A DNA stretch of 16,786 nt from Cryomorphaceae bacterium (GTDB taxonomy: Bacteria > Bacteroidota > Bacteroidia > Flavobacteriales > Schleiferiaceae), in the NCBI GenBank assembly GCA_003445735.1, contig DMCR01000181.1, forward strand, positions 1-16,786. Reading direction: 5' to 3'. Positions 7,463 to 15,013 of this stretch are shown here, piece after piece. Position numbers and translations under genes: made by a program. Position 1 is the stretch's first letter; each line of letters starts with the position of its first letter. Below the pieces are notes generated by a model. That model saw only the letters and a list, made by a program, of their open reading frames with translations, ran no database searches and was not told the origin of the DNA.

Positions 7463-8574
7463 TTCGGAGTATCGTTATAATGGTATTTGGCAGTGACCGT
7501 GCCGCGCTGGAGGACCACCCATCCTGGATTAGATCGCACCATCGTTTTCAAGGTTGTTTCGTCAGTAAAGGCAAATGCCGTCTGTGGTTGGAGACCAAAA
7601 TCTTGCAACTCCTCGGGCATAGAAGCGCTTAGTACCACGTGTGAGATGTTGTCTTGTTGTAATTGGGCTAATTTCGGCACCACCTTCTCCCATCCTTCCG
7701 CATGCGTCTTCTTAACGTTATAGGCCACGAGTAACCACACCTCATCCAGTGCCAGAACGCTATCGGTGATATCGCCGTAGTCGGACATCAGGCTAAAATC
7801 ATGTACGGGCGGCTCGTATCCCTCGCTTACCTTGATGGTCTTGCTCAACTCTGAAAGCATGGTCCATTGCGTCTTCTCCCACCACTTCTCGTCGACATAT
7901 TGCTTAGAGGTAATCTCCGTGCGCGTGCCATCCTCTTGTACCATGGTGTAGATGACTTCATATTGTGGTGGCTCTAGGCCCAATTCCTCCGCAGGTTTCA
8001 TACCCTCAATGATGCTCTCTCCCACCGCATATGGACGGAAATCCTTCACTGGAAGGTGATTCATCACATGGTAGGTAAACCCAATACATCCGAACAAAAT
8101 GGCTAGTGCCAAGAAGCGCACCACAGCTTTCGGGAAGAAATCAATCTGGCTCTTCTCACCCCACCATAATAGCACTATAAGTACACTCAAAACCACATCC
8201 TTGTAGAAACTCTCCCATGGAGTCAGTGGAATGGCATCGCCAAAGCAACCACAGTCTGTCACTTGGTTGAAATAGGCACTCCAAAAGGTCAAGAATGTGA
8301 AGAAACCGATCATCCCGGAGAGCAGCACCATGGTCCAACGACGCTTGATGCCCATCAATAAATCTGCCCCGAGCAGAACCTCAACAATGACCAACAGAAT
8401 GGCCAATGGTAGCGCTAAAGGCTCCAAAAACGGGATGTTCAAGACCGATTCACTGAAATATTCTTCGAGCTTGAAAGAGAACCCCACTGGATCGTTCATC
8501 TTCACTAAACCTGAAAAAATAAACAGTCCGCCAACGAGAAATTGAATAACGGGAATGAGAATGTGTTTGATCAT
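7459..8574 (-). CDS. DoxX/MauE-like membrane protein, BT_3928 family
   Basis: A 371-aa inner-membrane protein. The N-terminal ~170 residues are a DoxX/MauE-like four-to-five-helix domain with helices at about 5-24, 52-75, 80-101, 125-140 and 150-170. A cysteine motif CGCFG (108-112) follows NQVTD, as in MauE-type proteins tied to redox or disulphide chemistry. The C-terminal ~200 residues are soluble, probably periplasmic. Around 280-360 they recall a degenerate thioredoxin fold, but no CxxC is present. I recognise it as the protein called BT_3928 family in Bacteroidota, for which no reaction is established. It starts 7 nt after the DUF1599 gene and its TGA overlaps the permease TTG start by 4 nt. 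A quinone- or disulphide-linked role is inference. Confidence 0.85.
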   Translation of the reverse strand: MIKHILIPVIQFLVGGLFIFSGLVKMNDPVGFSFKLEEYFSESVLNIPFLEPLALPLAILLVIVEVLLGADLLMGIKRRWTMVLLSGMIGFFTFLTFWSAYFNQVTDCGCFGDAIPLTPWESFYKDVVLSVLIVLLWWGEKSQIDFFPKAVVRFLALAILFGCIGFTYHVMNHLPVKDFRPYAVGESIIEGMKPAEELGLEPPQYEVIYTMVQEDGTRTEITSKQYVDEKWWEKTQWTMLSELSKTIKVSEGYEPPVHDFSLMSDYGDITDSVLALDEVWLLVAYNVKKTHAEGWEKVVPKLAQLQQDNISHVVLSASMPEELQDFGLQPQTAFAFTDETTLKTMVRSNPGWVVLQRGTVTAKYHYNDTPN

Positions 8575-8581
8575 GGTCCTA

Positions 8582-9124
8582 TTATTTTCCGCGTTCCATA
8601 AACATAATCAGCGCAAATACGCTGTAGTTGACCATATCGAGGTAGTTGGCCTCAAGGCCTTCACTGATCAAGGTCTTGCCTTGGTTATCTTCAATTTGTT
8701 TCACACGCAACAGCTTTTGAATGATCAAGTCTGTGAAGCTAGATACACGCATATCGCGCCATGCCTCACCGTAATCATGGTTCTTAAGCAACATCAGCTC
8801 TTTCGCCTCGTTCGCCTTGGCCAAATACGCCGCGCTGGCCTCTTCCCAGCTCATGTCTGGCTGCTCTGCCGCCCCACGCTCGAGTTGAATCAAGGCCATA
8901 ATGCTGTAATTCAAAATCCCGATGAACTCGCCCTCCAACGGGTCATCTACTTTTTGGGTTCCTTTCTCTTCTATGCTGCGGAGGCGCTGAGCTTTGATAA
9001 AAATTTGATCCGTCAGGGAAGGCAAGCGCAGGATACGCCATGCGGTTCCGTAATCCTTTCCTTTTTTCTCAAATAAGCCGTGGCATTTATCTAGGACGGC
9101 ATCGAATTGTTCAGCTGTATTCAT
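8582..9124 (-). CDS. DUF1599 protein with two tandem repeats
   Basis: A 180-aa cytoplasmic, all-helical protein made of two copies of one unit. Copy 1 (about 20-82) has KDYGTAWR, LTDQI...RLRSIE and FIGILNYSIMALIQLE. Copy 2 (about 113-177) has HDYGEAWR, FTDLI...RVKQIE and YLDMVNYSVFALIMFME. This is the DUF1599 arrangement found next to folP in many Bacteroidota. The family has been linked by comparative genomics to nucleotide modification, and helix-bundle nucleotide pyrophosphatase-like chemistry is possible, but no reaction is proven. Conserved D, Y and W/R positions in each repeat (DYG.AWR) are candidate ligands. It is the first gene of the long minus-strand operon and diverges from folP across only 37 nt. 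Confidence 0.9.
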   Translation of the reverse strand: MNTAEQFDAVLDKCHGLFEKKGKDYGTAWRILRLPSLTDQIFIKAQRLRSIEEKGTQKVDDPLEGEFIGILNYSIMALIQLERGAAEQPDMSWEEASAAYLAKANEAKELMLLKNHDYGEAWRDMRVSSFTDLIIQKLLRVKQIEDNQGKTLISEGLEANYLDMVNYSVFALIMFMERGK

Positions 9125-9136
9125 TACTTAACTTTG
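9107..9136 (+). promoter_or_regulatory. Promoter of folP-cdaA
   Basis: TTG (9107-9109), a 19-nt spacer and TAACTTTG (9129-9136) give an exact Bacteroidota promoter match. The upstream box lies inside the start of the divergent DUF1599 coding sequence. Transcription would begin near 9140-9144, leaving a leader of about 20 nt before the folP ATG at 9162. Confidence 0.65.
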
Positions 9137-9145
9137 CATTACCAA

Positions 9146-9175
9146 CGAAGATACGAGAACAATGACGGAGTTCAT
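9146..9175 (-). promoter_or_regulatory. Possible weak promoter of the DUF1599 operon
   Basis: On the minus strand ATG (9175-9173), 19 nt and TATCTTCG (9153-9146) differ by one base in each box from TTG/TAnnTTTG. If real, start would be near 9139, about 15 nt before the DUF1599 ATG. It would face the folP promoter so that the 5' ends of both transcripts overlap. Two mismatches make this uncertain. Confidence 0.25.
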
Positions 9176-10040
9176 GCTCAATGTGCAAGGGACAATTCAC
9201 ACGATATCCACACCCTGGGTGATGGGAATCATCAACTGTACCCCAGATTCATTTTATGCGGGAAGCCGCGCTGGTACTACTGAAGCTGCGGCCGCCAAAG
9301 CGCGTAAGATGTTGGAAGAGGGTGCCCGCATTTTGGATTTAGGCGCCTATAGTTCTCGTCCGGGCGCCGACCAAGTCACAGAAGATGAGGAGTGGGCGCG
9401 TTTAAAAGCCGTTCTTCCGTCCGTGCAAGCGGTGATGGCGGAGTTTCCTGGGACCTTTATTTCCATCGACACCTTTCGTAGTAATGTTGCGCAGAAAGCA
9501 TTGGATGCTGGGGCGCACATAATTAATGATATCAGTGGTGGGAAGTTGGATCCTAAGATGTACGAGGTCGTAGCTGCACATCGCTGTCCATATATCATGA
9601 TGCACATGCAAGGCACGCCACAGGACATGCAAAATAATCCGACTTACAATCATGTGACCCAGGATATTGTGAAGTTCTTCTCGGAGCAGTTGCCAAAGTT
9701 GCATGTGATGGGCATTCACGACACGATTGTTGACGTAGGATTTGGTTTTGGCAAGACCTTGGAGCATAACTACCAGTTACTGCGCGAGTTGCATGCTTTT
9801 CAATTGTTGGGTCGACCAATTCTCACCGGCATCTCCCGCAAAAGCATGATTTACAATGCCCTAAACAGTGATGCTGAGCATAGCCTCAACGGAACTACCG
9901 CTTTGCACATGGCCGCATTAGTAGGAGGATCTCAGATCCTGCGCGTGCACGATGTGGAAGAAGCCATAGAAACCATTACCTTGTTCATCCACCTTTATCC
10001 GGAAGGAGTACCACATTTATTGCCATTATGGGAGCGTTAA
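9162..10040 (+). CDS. folP: Dihydropteroate synthase
   Basis: A 292-aa TIM-barrel enzyme joining 6-hydroxymethyl-dihydropterin pyrophosphate and p-aminobenzoate into dihydropteroate, the sulfonamide-sensitive step of folate synthesis. Signature motifs in order are INCTPDSF (24-31), DLGAYSSRPGA (59-69, the usual form is D-GG-STRPG), SIDT (101-104), NDISGG (122-127), MHMQGTP (147-153), DVGFGFGKT (191-199), GISRKSM (223-229) and the terminal RVHDV (261-265). All pterin- and phosphate-binding elements are present. The ATG at 9162 was chosen; a second ATG at codon 5 is possible. It is the first gene of a two-gene operon and overlaps cdaA by 13 nt. Confidence 0.97.
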   Translation: MTEFMLNVQGTIHTISTPWVMGIINCTPDSFYAGSRAGTTEAAAAKARKMLEEGARILDLGAYSSRPGADQVTEDEEWARLKAVLPSVQAVMAEFPGTFISIDTFRSNVAQKALDAGAHIINDISGGKLDPKMYEVVAAHRCPYIMMHMQGTPQDMQNNPTYNHVTQDIVKFFSEQLPKLHVMGIHDTIVDVGFGFGKTLEHNYQLLRELHAFQLLGRPILTGISRKSMIYNALNSDAEHSLNGTTALHMAALVGGSQILRVHDVEEAIETITLFIHLYPEGVPHLLPLWER

Positions 10041-10801
10041 ATTTTGAGGTCCTCGATGCCCTCGACATCATGATCGCAGCATTCTTGCTGTATCAAGTCT
10101 ACCGTCTATTAAAAGGCACGGCAGCCATTCGCATTCTTATTGGTATGGTGGCCATCTACCTACTATACAGCTTGGTCCAAGTCTTGGAGATGAACCTCCT
10201 GAGCGAAATTCTCGGCTCCTTTATGGGCGTCGGATTGATCATTTTGGTCATTGTCTTTCAACAGGAAATCCGAAAATTCCTCCTGGTCGTGGGATCCGCC
10301 ACCTATACACGCCGCCAAGGCTGGAAAGGGCTATTCAAAGTGGGCAAATCTGATCAAACTCATATCTTGAGCATTGAAGCCATTGCTGCCGCCACGGGAC
10401 AATTGGCCGACCATAAAATAGGTGCCCTCCTTGTAATTGAACGCAAAGATCCCTTGGGAGCATTCGCCGGAACAGGTCATGAACTCAATGCTACCTTGAG
10501 CCGCATCCTGCTTGAAAGCATATTCTTCAAAAACTCACCATTACACGACGGTGCGACCATCATCTCCGGAAACACCGTGGTATCCGCAGGATCCATCCTC
10601 CCTTTGAGCGAGAGCAGCGAGCTTCCTTCCCAGTTCGGATTGCGCCACCGCGCTGCCGCAGGGATTTCCGAGCGCACCGACGCCTTAGCCTTATCTATTA
10701 GTGAGGAAACGGGCAGCATCCATCTCTTCTATAACGGCACCTTCGAACGCGTGCCTGTACAGGCGGTTACAGAAAGATTGACCTTCCTACGCACCCAATA
10801 A
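10028..10801 (+). CDS. cdaA: CdaA-type diadenylate cyclase (c-di-AMP synthase)
   Basis: A 257-aa inner-membrane enzyme condensing two ATP into the second messenger c-di-AMP. Three N-terminal helices (about 10-27, 34-53, 61-79) precede a charged linker and a DAC domain (about 105-255). The catalytic DGA motif is at 174-176 (LHDGA) and the ATP-binding RHR motif at 206-208 (GLRHRAAAGISERTDA), with the following E and D also conserved. Length matches CdaA/DacA proteins. No regulator gene (cdaR) or phosphodiesterase gene adjoins it. The start overlaps the folP end by 13 nt in another frame, implying coupled translation. In this phylum the gene commonly follows folP. Confidence 0.95.
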   Translation: MGALNFEVLDALDIMIAAFLLYQVYRLLKGTAAIRILIGMVAIYLLYSLVQVLEMNLLSEILGSFMGVGLIILVIVFQQEIRKFLLVVGSATYTRRQGWKGLFKVGKSDQTHILSIEAIAAATGQLADHKIGALLVIERKDPLGAFAGTGHELNATLSRILLESIFFKNSPLHDGATIISGNTVVSAGSILPLSESSELPSQFGLRHRAAAGISERTDALALSISEETGSIHLFYNGTFERVPVQAVTERLTFLRTQ

Positions 10802-10896
10802 TAGCCCTTAGGCCATCAGTAAAATGAATACGAGATAGAGAGTGGCATTTATAAAAATTGGCCAATCAAAAGCATAAAAGAAAGTTTTGTGGATAA
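10802..10896. other. Convergent intergenic gap without a clear terminator
   Basis: This 95-nt AT-rich gap separates the ends of cdaA (plus) and the SpoIID gene (minus). It contains a perfect 10-bp palindrome ATTGGCCAAT and a weak A/T-rich inverted repeat (CATAAAA/TTTTGTG). Neither forms a convincing stem followed by a T-run on either strand. Confidence 0.5.
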
Positions 10897-12048
10897 TTAT
10901 GGGTTATTCACCAAATCGTAAGTGAGGTCCTTGAAGTAGAAATCCAGAATTTCTTGCCAAGTAAATCCTGAAGCTGCCATATGCATCGCGCCCTGTTGCG
11001 CCATCCCTACGCCGTGTCCAAAACCCTTTCCGGTTACAATTACCCCCACCTCTGTGGCTTCACATTGTACAAATGTACTACGCCATTTAAGCGCACGTCG
11101 TACGGTTTCCAGCTTGTGTTTTTCTTCCCCAAAGGTCCAATGCGACAGTCGATCGCTGGGGAGATTTTGAAAGAATTGGCCCCACTCATCTTTGCTAAAA
11201 TCCACATAACTGCGCGTCCAGTAGCCGTTCCACTCTTCCCAGGTATGGGTTTGGGTCCAATTAACTTTTGAGCCCTTCAATGAAAATGGATCCACCACCT
11301 TGCGGCAGTACGGAAGGGCTTGCGACCATACCTCTTGCGGTAATAACGTCTGGCCGCCTGAATTGCTATGATAAAACCCCATGATGGGCCTTCCATCGTG
11401 CAGCGCTACCGTATCCTGAACGCTCAGAACTGCCTTCATCACTTCGTCCGCATAGGCGCCGTGGGCAACACCCTTAAAAGCCTGAGAACTTTGGTCGTCC
11501 TTCACATGAAACCCGTCTTTGATATGCTTTTTCTCATTGCTCATCAGCCAAGTACGGGCCAGAACAGCCTGCGCCTGCAAATAACTGCCGCGACCGGTCA
11601 AACCACCTTCAGCTTCTACCGCACCGGCCAAATAGTCCTCCATAGAACAACGAGCGATAGCATCAATATAAATAAGGTTATTGCGAAGGGTCAACTCACC
11701 TATATAGGGTCGCTCTTCTGTCCATTCGCCGCCACGCAGCACGCGCAAAACAATAGTGTCGTTCGAATAAAAAGTAATGGAATCAAACTCTGTTCGGTTG
11801 ATCATAAGTTCCGCGCGAAAAGTGTAGAGTGGGTGTACATCATCCGGACCGTACTGGCGCACGTAAGTGGAATCTTTATTGTATCCTTTCAAGAGGTAAG
11901 CTCCCTCCTTCACCTTAATTTGTGCGCGGGAATAAAAGTCTTCCGCAAACAAAAATACTCTTGGGCCGCTCATTCTGGCTTCCTCTATAATTTCTTGTGC
12001 CTGAACATTTAGCTGGGCGAATAGAAAAAGGATAATTAATTTTCTCAT
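10897..12048 (-). CDS. Exported SpoIID/LytB-domain protein
   Basis: A 383-aa protein with a signal peptide (MRKLIILFLFAQLNVQAQ, cleavage near residue 18) and a SpoIID domain. SpoIID enzymes are lytic transglycosylases acting on stem-peptide-free glycan. The family's catalytic glutamate aligns with E147 in AGAVEAEGG (141-149). Other hallmarks are QAQAVLARTW (158-167), a D...Q.F.G stretch (184-193), FYHSNSGG (225-232) and GKGFGHGVGMAQQGA (340-354) with A..G..W.EIL..Y following. The ~110-residue region before the catalytic block is beta-rich and probably the SpoIID N-terminal part. No sporulation genes are present; in Bacteroidota such proteins are non-sporulation cell-wall enzymes. Its ATG overlaps the lpxB stop as ATGA. 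Confidence 0.9.
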   Translation of the reverse strand: MRKLIILFLFAQLNVQAQEIIEEARMSGPRVFLFAEDFYSRAQIKVKEGAYLLKGYNKDSTYVRQYGPDDVHPLYTFRAELMINRTEFDSITFYSNDTIVLRVLRGGEWTEERPYIGELTLRNNLIYIDAIARCSMEDYLAGAVEAEGGLTGRGSYLQAQAVLARTWLMSNEKKHIKDGFHVKDDQSSQAFKGVAHGAYADEVMKAVLSVQDTVALHDGRPIMGFYHSNSGGQTLLPQEVWSQALPYCRKVVDPFSLKGSKVNWTQTHTWEEWNGYWTRSYVDFSKDEWGQFFQNLPSDRLSHWTFGEEKHKLETVRRALKWRSTFVQCEATEVGVIVTGKGFGHGVGMAQQGAMHMAASGFTWQEILDFYFKDLTYDLVNNP

Positions 12049-13115
12049 TGATGCGAAGATACAAGGTCAATGAGTTCTTCCGCGGTTTTATCACCGGGGC
12101 TGTAATCATCTAACGCCGACACCAACTCCTCGTAATATGGAACTGCACTTGCTGCTCTGATGGATTCGACATATACAGTAGAAATGCGTTTGGGCGTGAC
12201 CTCTTTTTGTAAAAGCTCGGTAATGGCTGGGCGGTTAAGGATAAGATTTGGCAGAGAGAAATACTTGACCTTCACGAATACTTTTGCAATACGCAATGAA
12301 ACTGAATTAGCCTTATATACCACCACTTGGGGCACTTTAAGCAAGGCCACCTCCAAAGATGCCGTTCCACTACAAGTGGCGGCAAATATAGCTTCATTTA
12401 ATCCCTCTTCTATGGGACCGGTATATATTTCTACGTTCTCAGGCACCTTTATTGTTGGCCAGAATTTCTCGGTAATAGCCGGTCGAATAACCTTGAATTT
12501 TATTGCTGGATGTAATCGCGCAAAATGATAGAAGACTGGCAAGTGTCGCTTGATCTCTTGTTTTCTTGAACCTGGAAGGAGCGCCACGAATCTTGTCCCA
12601 GCAGCTACTTTATCCTTGTATTTATAGGCCAATGGATTGCCCACGTAGGTAATATCTAGTCCTCGCGCTTTATACCATGCTTGTTCAAAAGGAAGAATGC
12701 TGAAGATGGCATCGCAATATTGACGAAGTTTTTCAATACGCCTCTCTTTCCAAGCCCAGATCTTGGGCGGGATAAAATAAGCCACCCGTATTCCTTGGGA
12801 TTTAGCCCAAGCCGCCATCCTCAAGTTGAATCCCGGATAATCTACCAAGACCAACACGTCCGGTTGAAAAGCCATTACATCATGTTTGCAATCCGAAAAT
12901 CGTCTAGCGATAGTTCTTGCGCGTGAGACGACTTCTACAAAGCCCATGAACGGCTTTGAGCATATGTCGCGATCTAAGGTAATGCCTGAAGCCTTGAGCT
13001 GAGGGCCTCCCCATCCGCGCTGTTCTATGGATGGTTGACGCGCTTGTAAGGCTTCAGCAACCGCTGCCGCCTGCACATCCCCGGAAGGCTCGCCTGCAAT
13101 CCAATAGATTTTCAT
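12045..13115 (-). CDS. lpxB: Lipid A disaccharide synthase
   Basis: A 356-aa GT19 glycosyltransferase that joins UDP-diacylglucosamine and lipid X to form the lipid A disaccharide at the inner face of the cytoplasmic membrane. Landmarks are AGEPSGD (7-13), GWGGP (34-38), the MGF.EV segment (57-62), VDYPGFNLRMA (91-101), YFIPPKIWAWK (113-123), LPFEQAWY near 141-148, YVGNPL (157-162), LLPGSRKQEI (179-188) and the C-terminal ATCSGTASLE and NLILNRP motifs. It is slightly shorter than the E. coli enzyme (382 aa). The gene sits between a small membrane-protein gene (TAATG overlap) and the SpoIID gene (ATGA overlap). Other raetz-pathway genes are not in the window. Confidence 0.96.
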   Translation of the reverse strand: MKIYWIAGEPSGDVQAAAVAEALQARQPSIEQRGWGGPQLKASGITLDRDICSKPFMGFVEVVSRARTIARRFSDCKHDVMAFQPDVLVLVDYPGFNLRMAAWAKSQGIRVAYFIPPKIWAWKERRIEKLRQYCDAIFSILPFEQAWYKARGLDITYVGNPLAYKYKDKVAAGTRFVALLPGSRKQEIKRHLPVFYHFARLHPAIKFKVIRPAITEKFWPTIKVPENVEIYTGPIEEGLNEAIFAATCSGTASLEVALLKVPQVVVYKANSVSLRIAKVFVKVKYFSLPNLILNRPAITELLQKEVTPKRISTVYVESIRAASAVPYYEELVSALDDYSPGDKTAEELIDLVSSHQ

Positions 13116-13411
13116 TAGACGATGAATTGAAAATAAATTACGGCAATCAGGCCGGGAATACAGGAGAATAATACTCCTCTTGCAACCTGTTCACGCTCCC
13201 AAATCATCGCTGCAAAAAACAATGCTGCATTTATAACCACGCCAAAGGAAATGGCACGCATAACAATTAGGCGCCATGCGGGATTTGCTGTATCGCCTAT
13301 ATCCCGAAGTACTGGAAACGTCTCTAAGGCGATGGCAATGGAAAATACGGGTGCACCCAATCCTACGATGAACCCAATGAATTGGTCAATTTTCTTCTTA
13401 TTTATTCTCAA
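13115..13411 (-). CDS. Small three-helix membrane protein
   Basis: A 98-aa protein of unknown function. A basic N-terminus (MRINKKK) is followed by three predicted membrane helices at about 10-32, 46-69 and 77-97, with hydrophilic turns carrying RDIGDTANPAW and EREQVARG. It ends almost directly after the last helix. The start overlaps the surE end by 14 nt and its TAA overlaps the lpxB ATG by one base, so it is likely co-translated with both. The position in the surE-lpxB operon suggests an envelope-linked role, but no motif supports a specific one. Confidence 0.8.
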   Translation of the reverse strand: MRINKKKIDQFIGFIVGLGAPVFSIAIALETFPVLRDIGDTANPAWRLIVMRAISFGVVINAALFFAAMIWEREQVARGVLFSCIPGLIAVIYFQFIV

Positions 13412-14174
13412 AATTCCACTGGTTTAGGGATGCGATGGTTTCGTGAGCCGTCAAATCGATACTCACAGGTACTACGCTTACATAGCCGTCTCTCAATGCG
13501 GCAATATCCGTATCGCTTCCTTGATCATATAGTTCGTATTTACCGGTCAGCCAGTAATAAGGACGTCCGTATGGATCTATTCTCGAGTCGAACTCCTCTA
13601 CCCAATTTCCTATAGCCTGACGACATACCTTCAATCCTTTGTAGGGCACCAAATCATTGGCGGGAATATTCACATTCAAACAAACCCCGCTCGGCAGTCC
13701 ATTTTTCAACACATTTGCGATGACGGTCCGTACGTAGGGCTTTGCCGCCTCCATAGAAGCCGTCCACGGAAATTCATCCAAACTAAATCCAATACTGTCA
13801 ATGCGTTCCAAAGCGCCTTCAACAGCTGCACTCATGGTCCCTGAGTAGATTACATTCACCGAAGCATTCGACCCGTGGTTAATCCCACTTAAAATCAAAT
13901 CTGGTCGGCGCGGCAGCACCACATTGATGGCTAACTTTACACAATCTGCGGGCGTACCGCTGACTTTGTACTCTTTCTGAGGCCCTTCACTGGGTACTTC
14001 GTTGCATCTGAGGCTCTGATCTAGGGTAATGGCATGGCCCTTTCCACTTTGTGGCCCATCAGGCGCCACCACGAAGACTTCGCCAAATTCATTGGCAATC
14101 TCCACCAAAGTTTTAATGCCTGGTGCTACAACACTATCATCGTTTGTCACTAAAATAAGAGGGCGTTTTGTCAT
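13398..14174 (-). CDS. surE: 5'/3'-nucleotidase SurE
   Basis: A 258-aa metal-dependent phosphatase releasing phosphate from nucleoside monophosphates (and, in some members, polyphosphate) in the cytoplasm. The metal site is read from VTNDDS (9-14, D12 and D13), S43 in GPQSGKGHA, and the asparagine of SGINHGSN (96-103). VSGTPADCVKLA (71-82) and YSGTMSAAVEG (110-120) are further family signatures. Length is typical. It is first in the operon surE > membrane protein > lpxB > SpoIID protein, and a Bacteroidota -7 box lies 19 nt upstream of the ATG. Confidence 0.95.
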   Translation of the reverse strand: MTKRPLILVTNDDSVVAPGIKTLVEIANEFGEVFVVAPDGPQSGKGHAITLDQSLRCNEVPSEGPQKEYKVSGTPADCVKLAINVVLPRRPDLILSGINHGSNASVNVIYSGTMSAAVEGALERIDSIGFSLDEFPWTASMEAAKPYVRTVIANVLKNGLPSGVCLNVNIPANDLVPYKGLKVCRQAIGNWVEEFDSRIDPYGRPYYWLTGKYELYDQGSDTDIAALRDGYVSVVPVSIDLTAHETIASLNQWNFENK

Positions 14175-14193
14175 GAGTTCTCGGGCTACCTGC

Positions 14194-14201
14194 CAAAGTT
14201 A
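14194..14201 (-). promoter_or_regulatory. Likely -7 box of the surE operon promoter
   Basis: Minus-strand TAACTTTG (14201-14194) is an exact TAnnTTTG match, identical to the folP -7 box, and 19 nt from the surE ATG. A clean TTG at the expected 17-23 nt upstream is missing; only T-rich sequence (TTTAT) is there. The call therefore rests on one element. Confidence 0.45.
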
Positions 14202-14264
14202 CATTATGATGCGCAGAGGCATAAATTTTGTTTATTTGAATCCAAACAACTTTATAACACCAAA

Positions 14265-14948
14265 ATGTTTGCACTTATTATTCTTTTTGTGATTTTAGGC
14301 TTTGTAGTACAACAACGCTTGAAATCGAAATTCAAGAAATATTCGCAAGAAGCCTTGAGCAATGGCTTCAGCGGAGCAGAGATTGCCCAAAAAATGCTGG
14401 ACGATCACAACATCACCGATGTACGCATTGAAAGCGTACCGGGTAAGTTGACCGATCACTACAATCCTTTAAATAAAACTGTTAACCTCAGCCCTGAAGT
14501 GTATAGTGGACGCAGCGTGAGCGCTGCGGCTGTAGCTGCCCACGAAGTAGGCCATGCCGTACAGCACGCCGTGGGTTACCAGTGGTTGGACATGAGATCT
14601 AAACTCGTTCCCCTTGCCGGCGCAAGCGGACGAATCATGAACATCGTGATGTGGAGTATGATCTTGGGGTATGGAATACTTAACCTGTTCAGCTTTGATA
14701 CCATTATTTGGGTATTGATCCTTTCGCAAACGGCCATCACAGCTTTTACTCTGGTGACCCTCCCTGTAGAATACGACGCTTCTAATCGTGCATTAACTTG
14801 GTTGACCTCAACAGGAACTATCAATACGATGGAACATGAAAAGGCAGCGGATGCTTTGAACTGGGCAGCACGCACTTATTTGGTGGCGGCTTTGGCTTCC
14901 ATGGTTCAGCTCGCGTACTACATTTCACTGCTGAACAGCAGAGATTAA
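14265..14948 (+). CDS. YugP-type zinc metallopeptidase, membrane-bound
   Basis: A 227-aa protein of the Zn_peptidase_2 (YugP-like) family. It has an N-terminal helix (1-16), a soluble part with TDHYNPLNKTVNLS (63-76), the zinc-binding HEVGH (93-97) and two helices at about 122-142 and 146-165. The probable third zinc ligand is E169 in LPVEYDAS, and a last helix lies at about 203-222. These features predict an inner-membrane peptidase with the active site near the membrane; family substrates are not established. The start ATG at 14265 follows an AT-rich leader without a Shine-Dalgarno. Only degenerate promoter-like boxes (such as TTTATTTG at 14231-14238) are seen upstream. Transcription diverges from surE and ends at a strong hairpin after the stop. 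Confidence 0.9.
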   Translation: MFALIILFVILGFVVQQRLKSKFKKYSQEALSNGFSGAEIAQKMLDDHNITDVRIESVPGKLTDHYNPLNKTVNLSPEVYSGRSVSAAAVAAHEVGHAVQHAVGYQWLDMRSKLVPLAGASGRIMNIVMWSMILGYGILNLFSFDTIIWVLILSQTAITAFTLVTLPVEYDASNRALTWLTSTGTINTMEHEKAADALNWAARTYLVAALASMVQLAYYISLLNSRD

Positions 14949-14965
14949 AAAACGACTTTAATGCA

Positions 14966-14998
14966 GAAAATAATCGCCTTTTTAGCGGTTTTTTTTGG
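14966..14998 (+). terminator. Intrinsic terminator after the metallopeptidase gene
   Basis: AATCGC (14971-14976), a 7-nt loop and GCGGTT (14984-14989) form a six-pair stem including one U-G pair. A run of T follows directly, with A residues before the stem able to pair with part of it. It lies about 20 nt after the stop at 14948 on the plus strand. Confidence 0.75.
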
Positions 14999-15013
14999 TT
15001 TTTACCTAGTGAA

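Noticed and set aside
8555..9076. 173-codon plus-strand open frame
   Set aside because: It lies entirely opposite the DUF1599 gene, whose repeat structure is clearly protein-level; the antisense translation has no family features.
10858..10882. Palindrome ATTGGCCAAT and CATAAAA/TTTTGTG repeat as bidirectional terminator
   Set aside because: The first leaves no workable loop and the second is almost all A-U pairs; neither is followed by a clear T-run.
11368..12012. 214-codon plus-strand open frame
   Set aside because: It is antisense to the SpoIID gene, which has a signal peptide and all family motifs; the other strand gives low-complexity, motif-free protein.
10897..12048. SpoIID domain as evidence for a spore-former
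   Set aside because: The rest of the window (lpxB, promoter type, gene order) is clearly Gram-negative Bacteroidota, where SpoIID proteins occur without sporulation.
14222..14238. TAAATTTTG and TTTATTTG as the metallopeptidase promoter
   Set aside because: The first has one base too many and the second a mismatch in the TA; neither has a TTG at 17-23 nt upstream.
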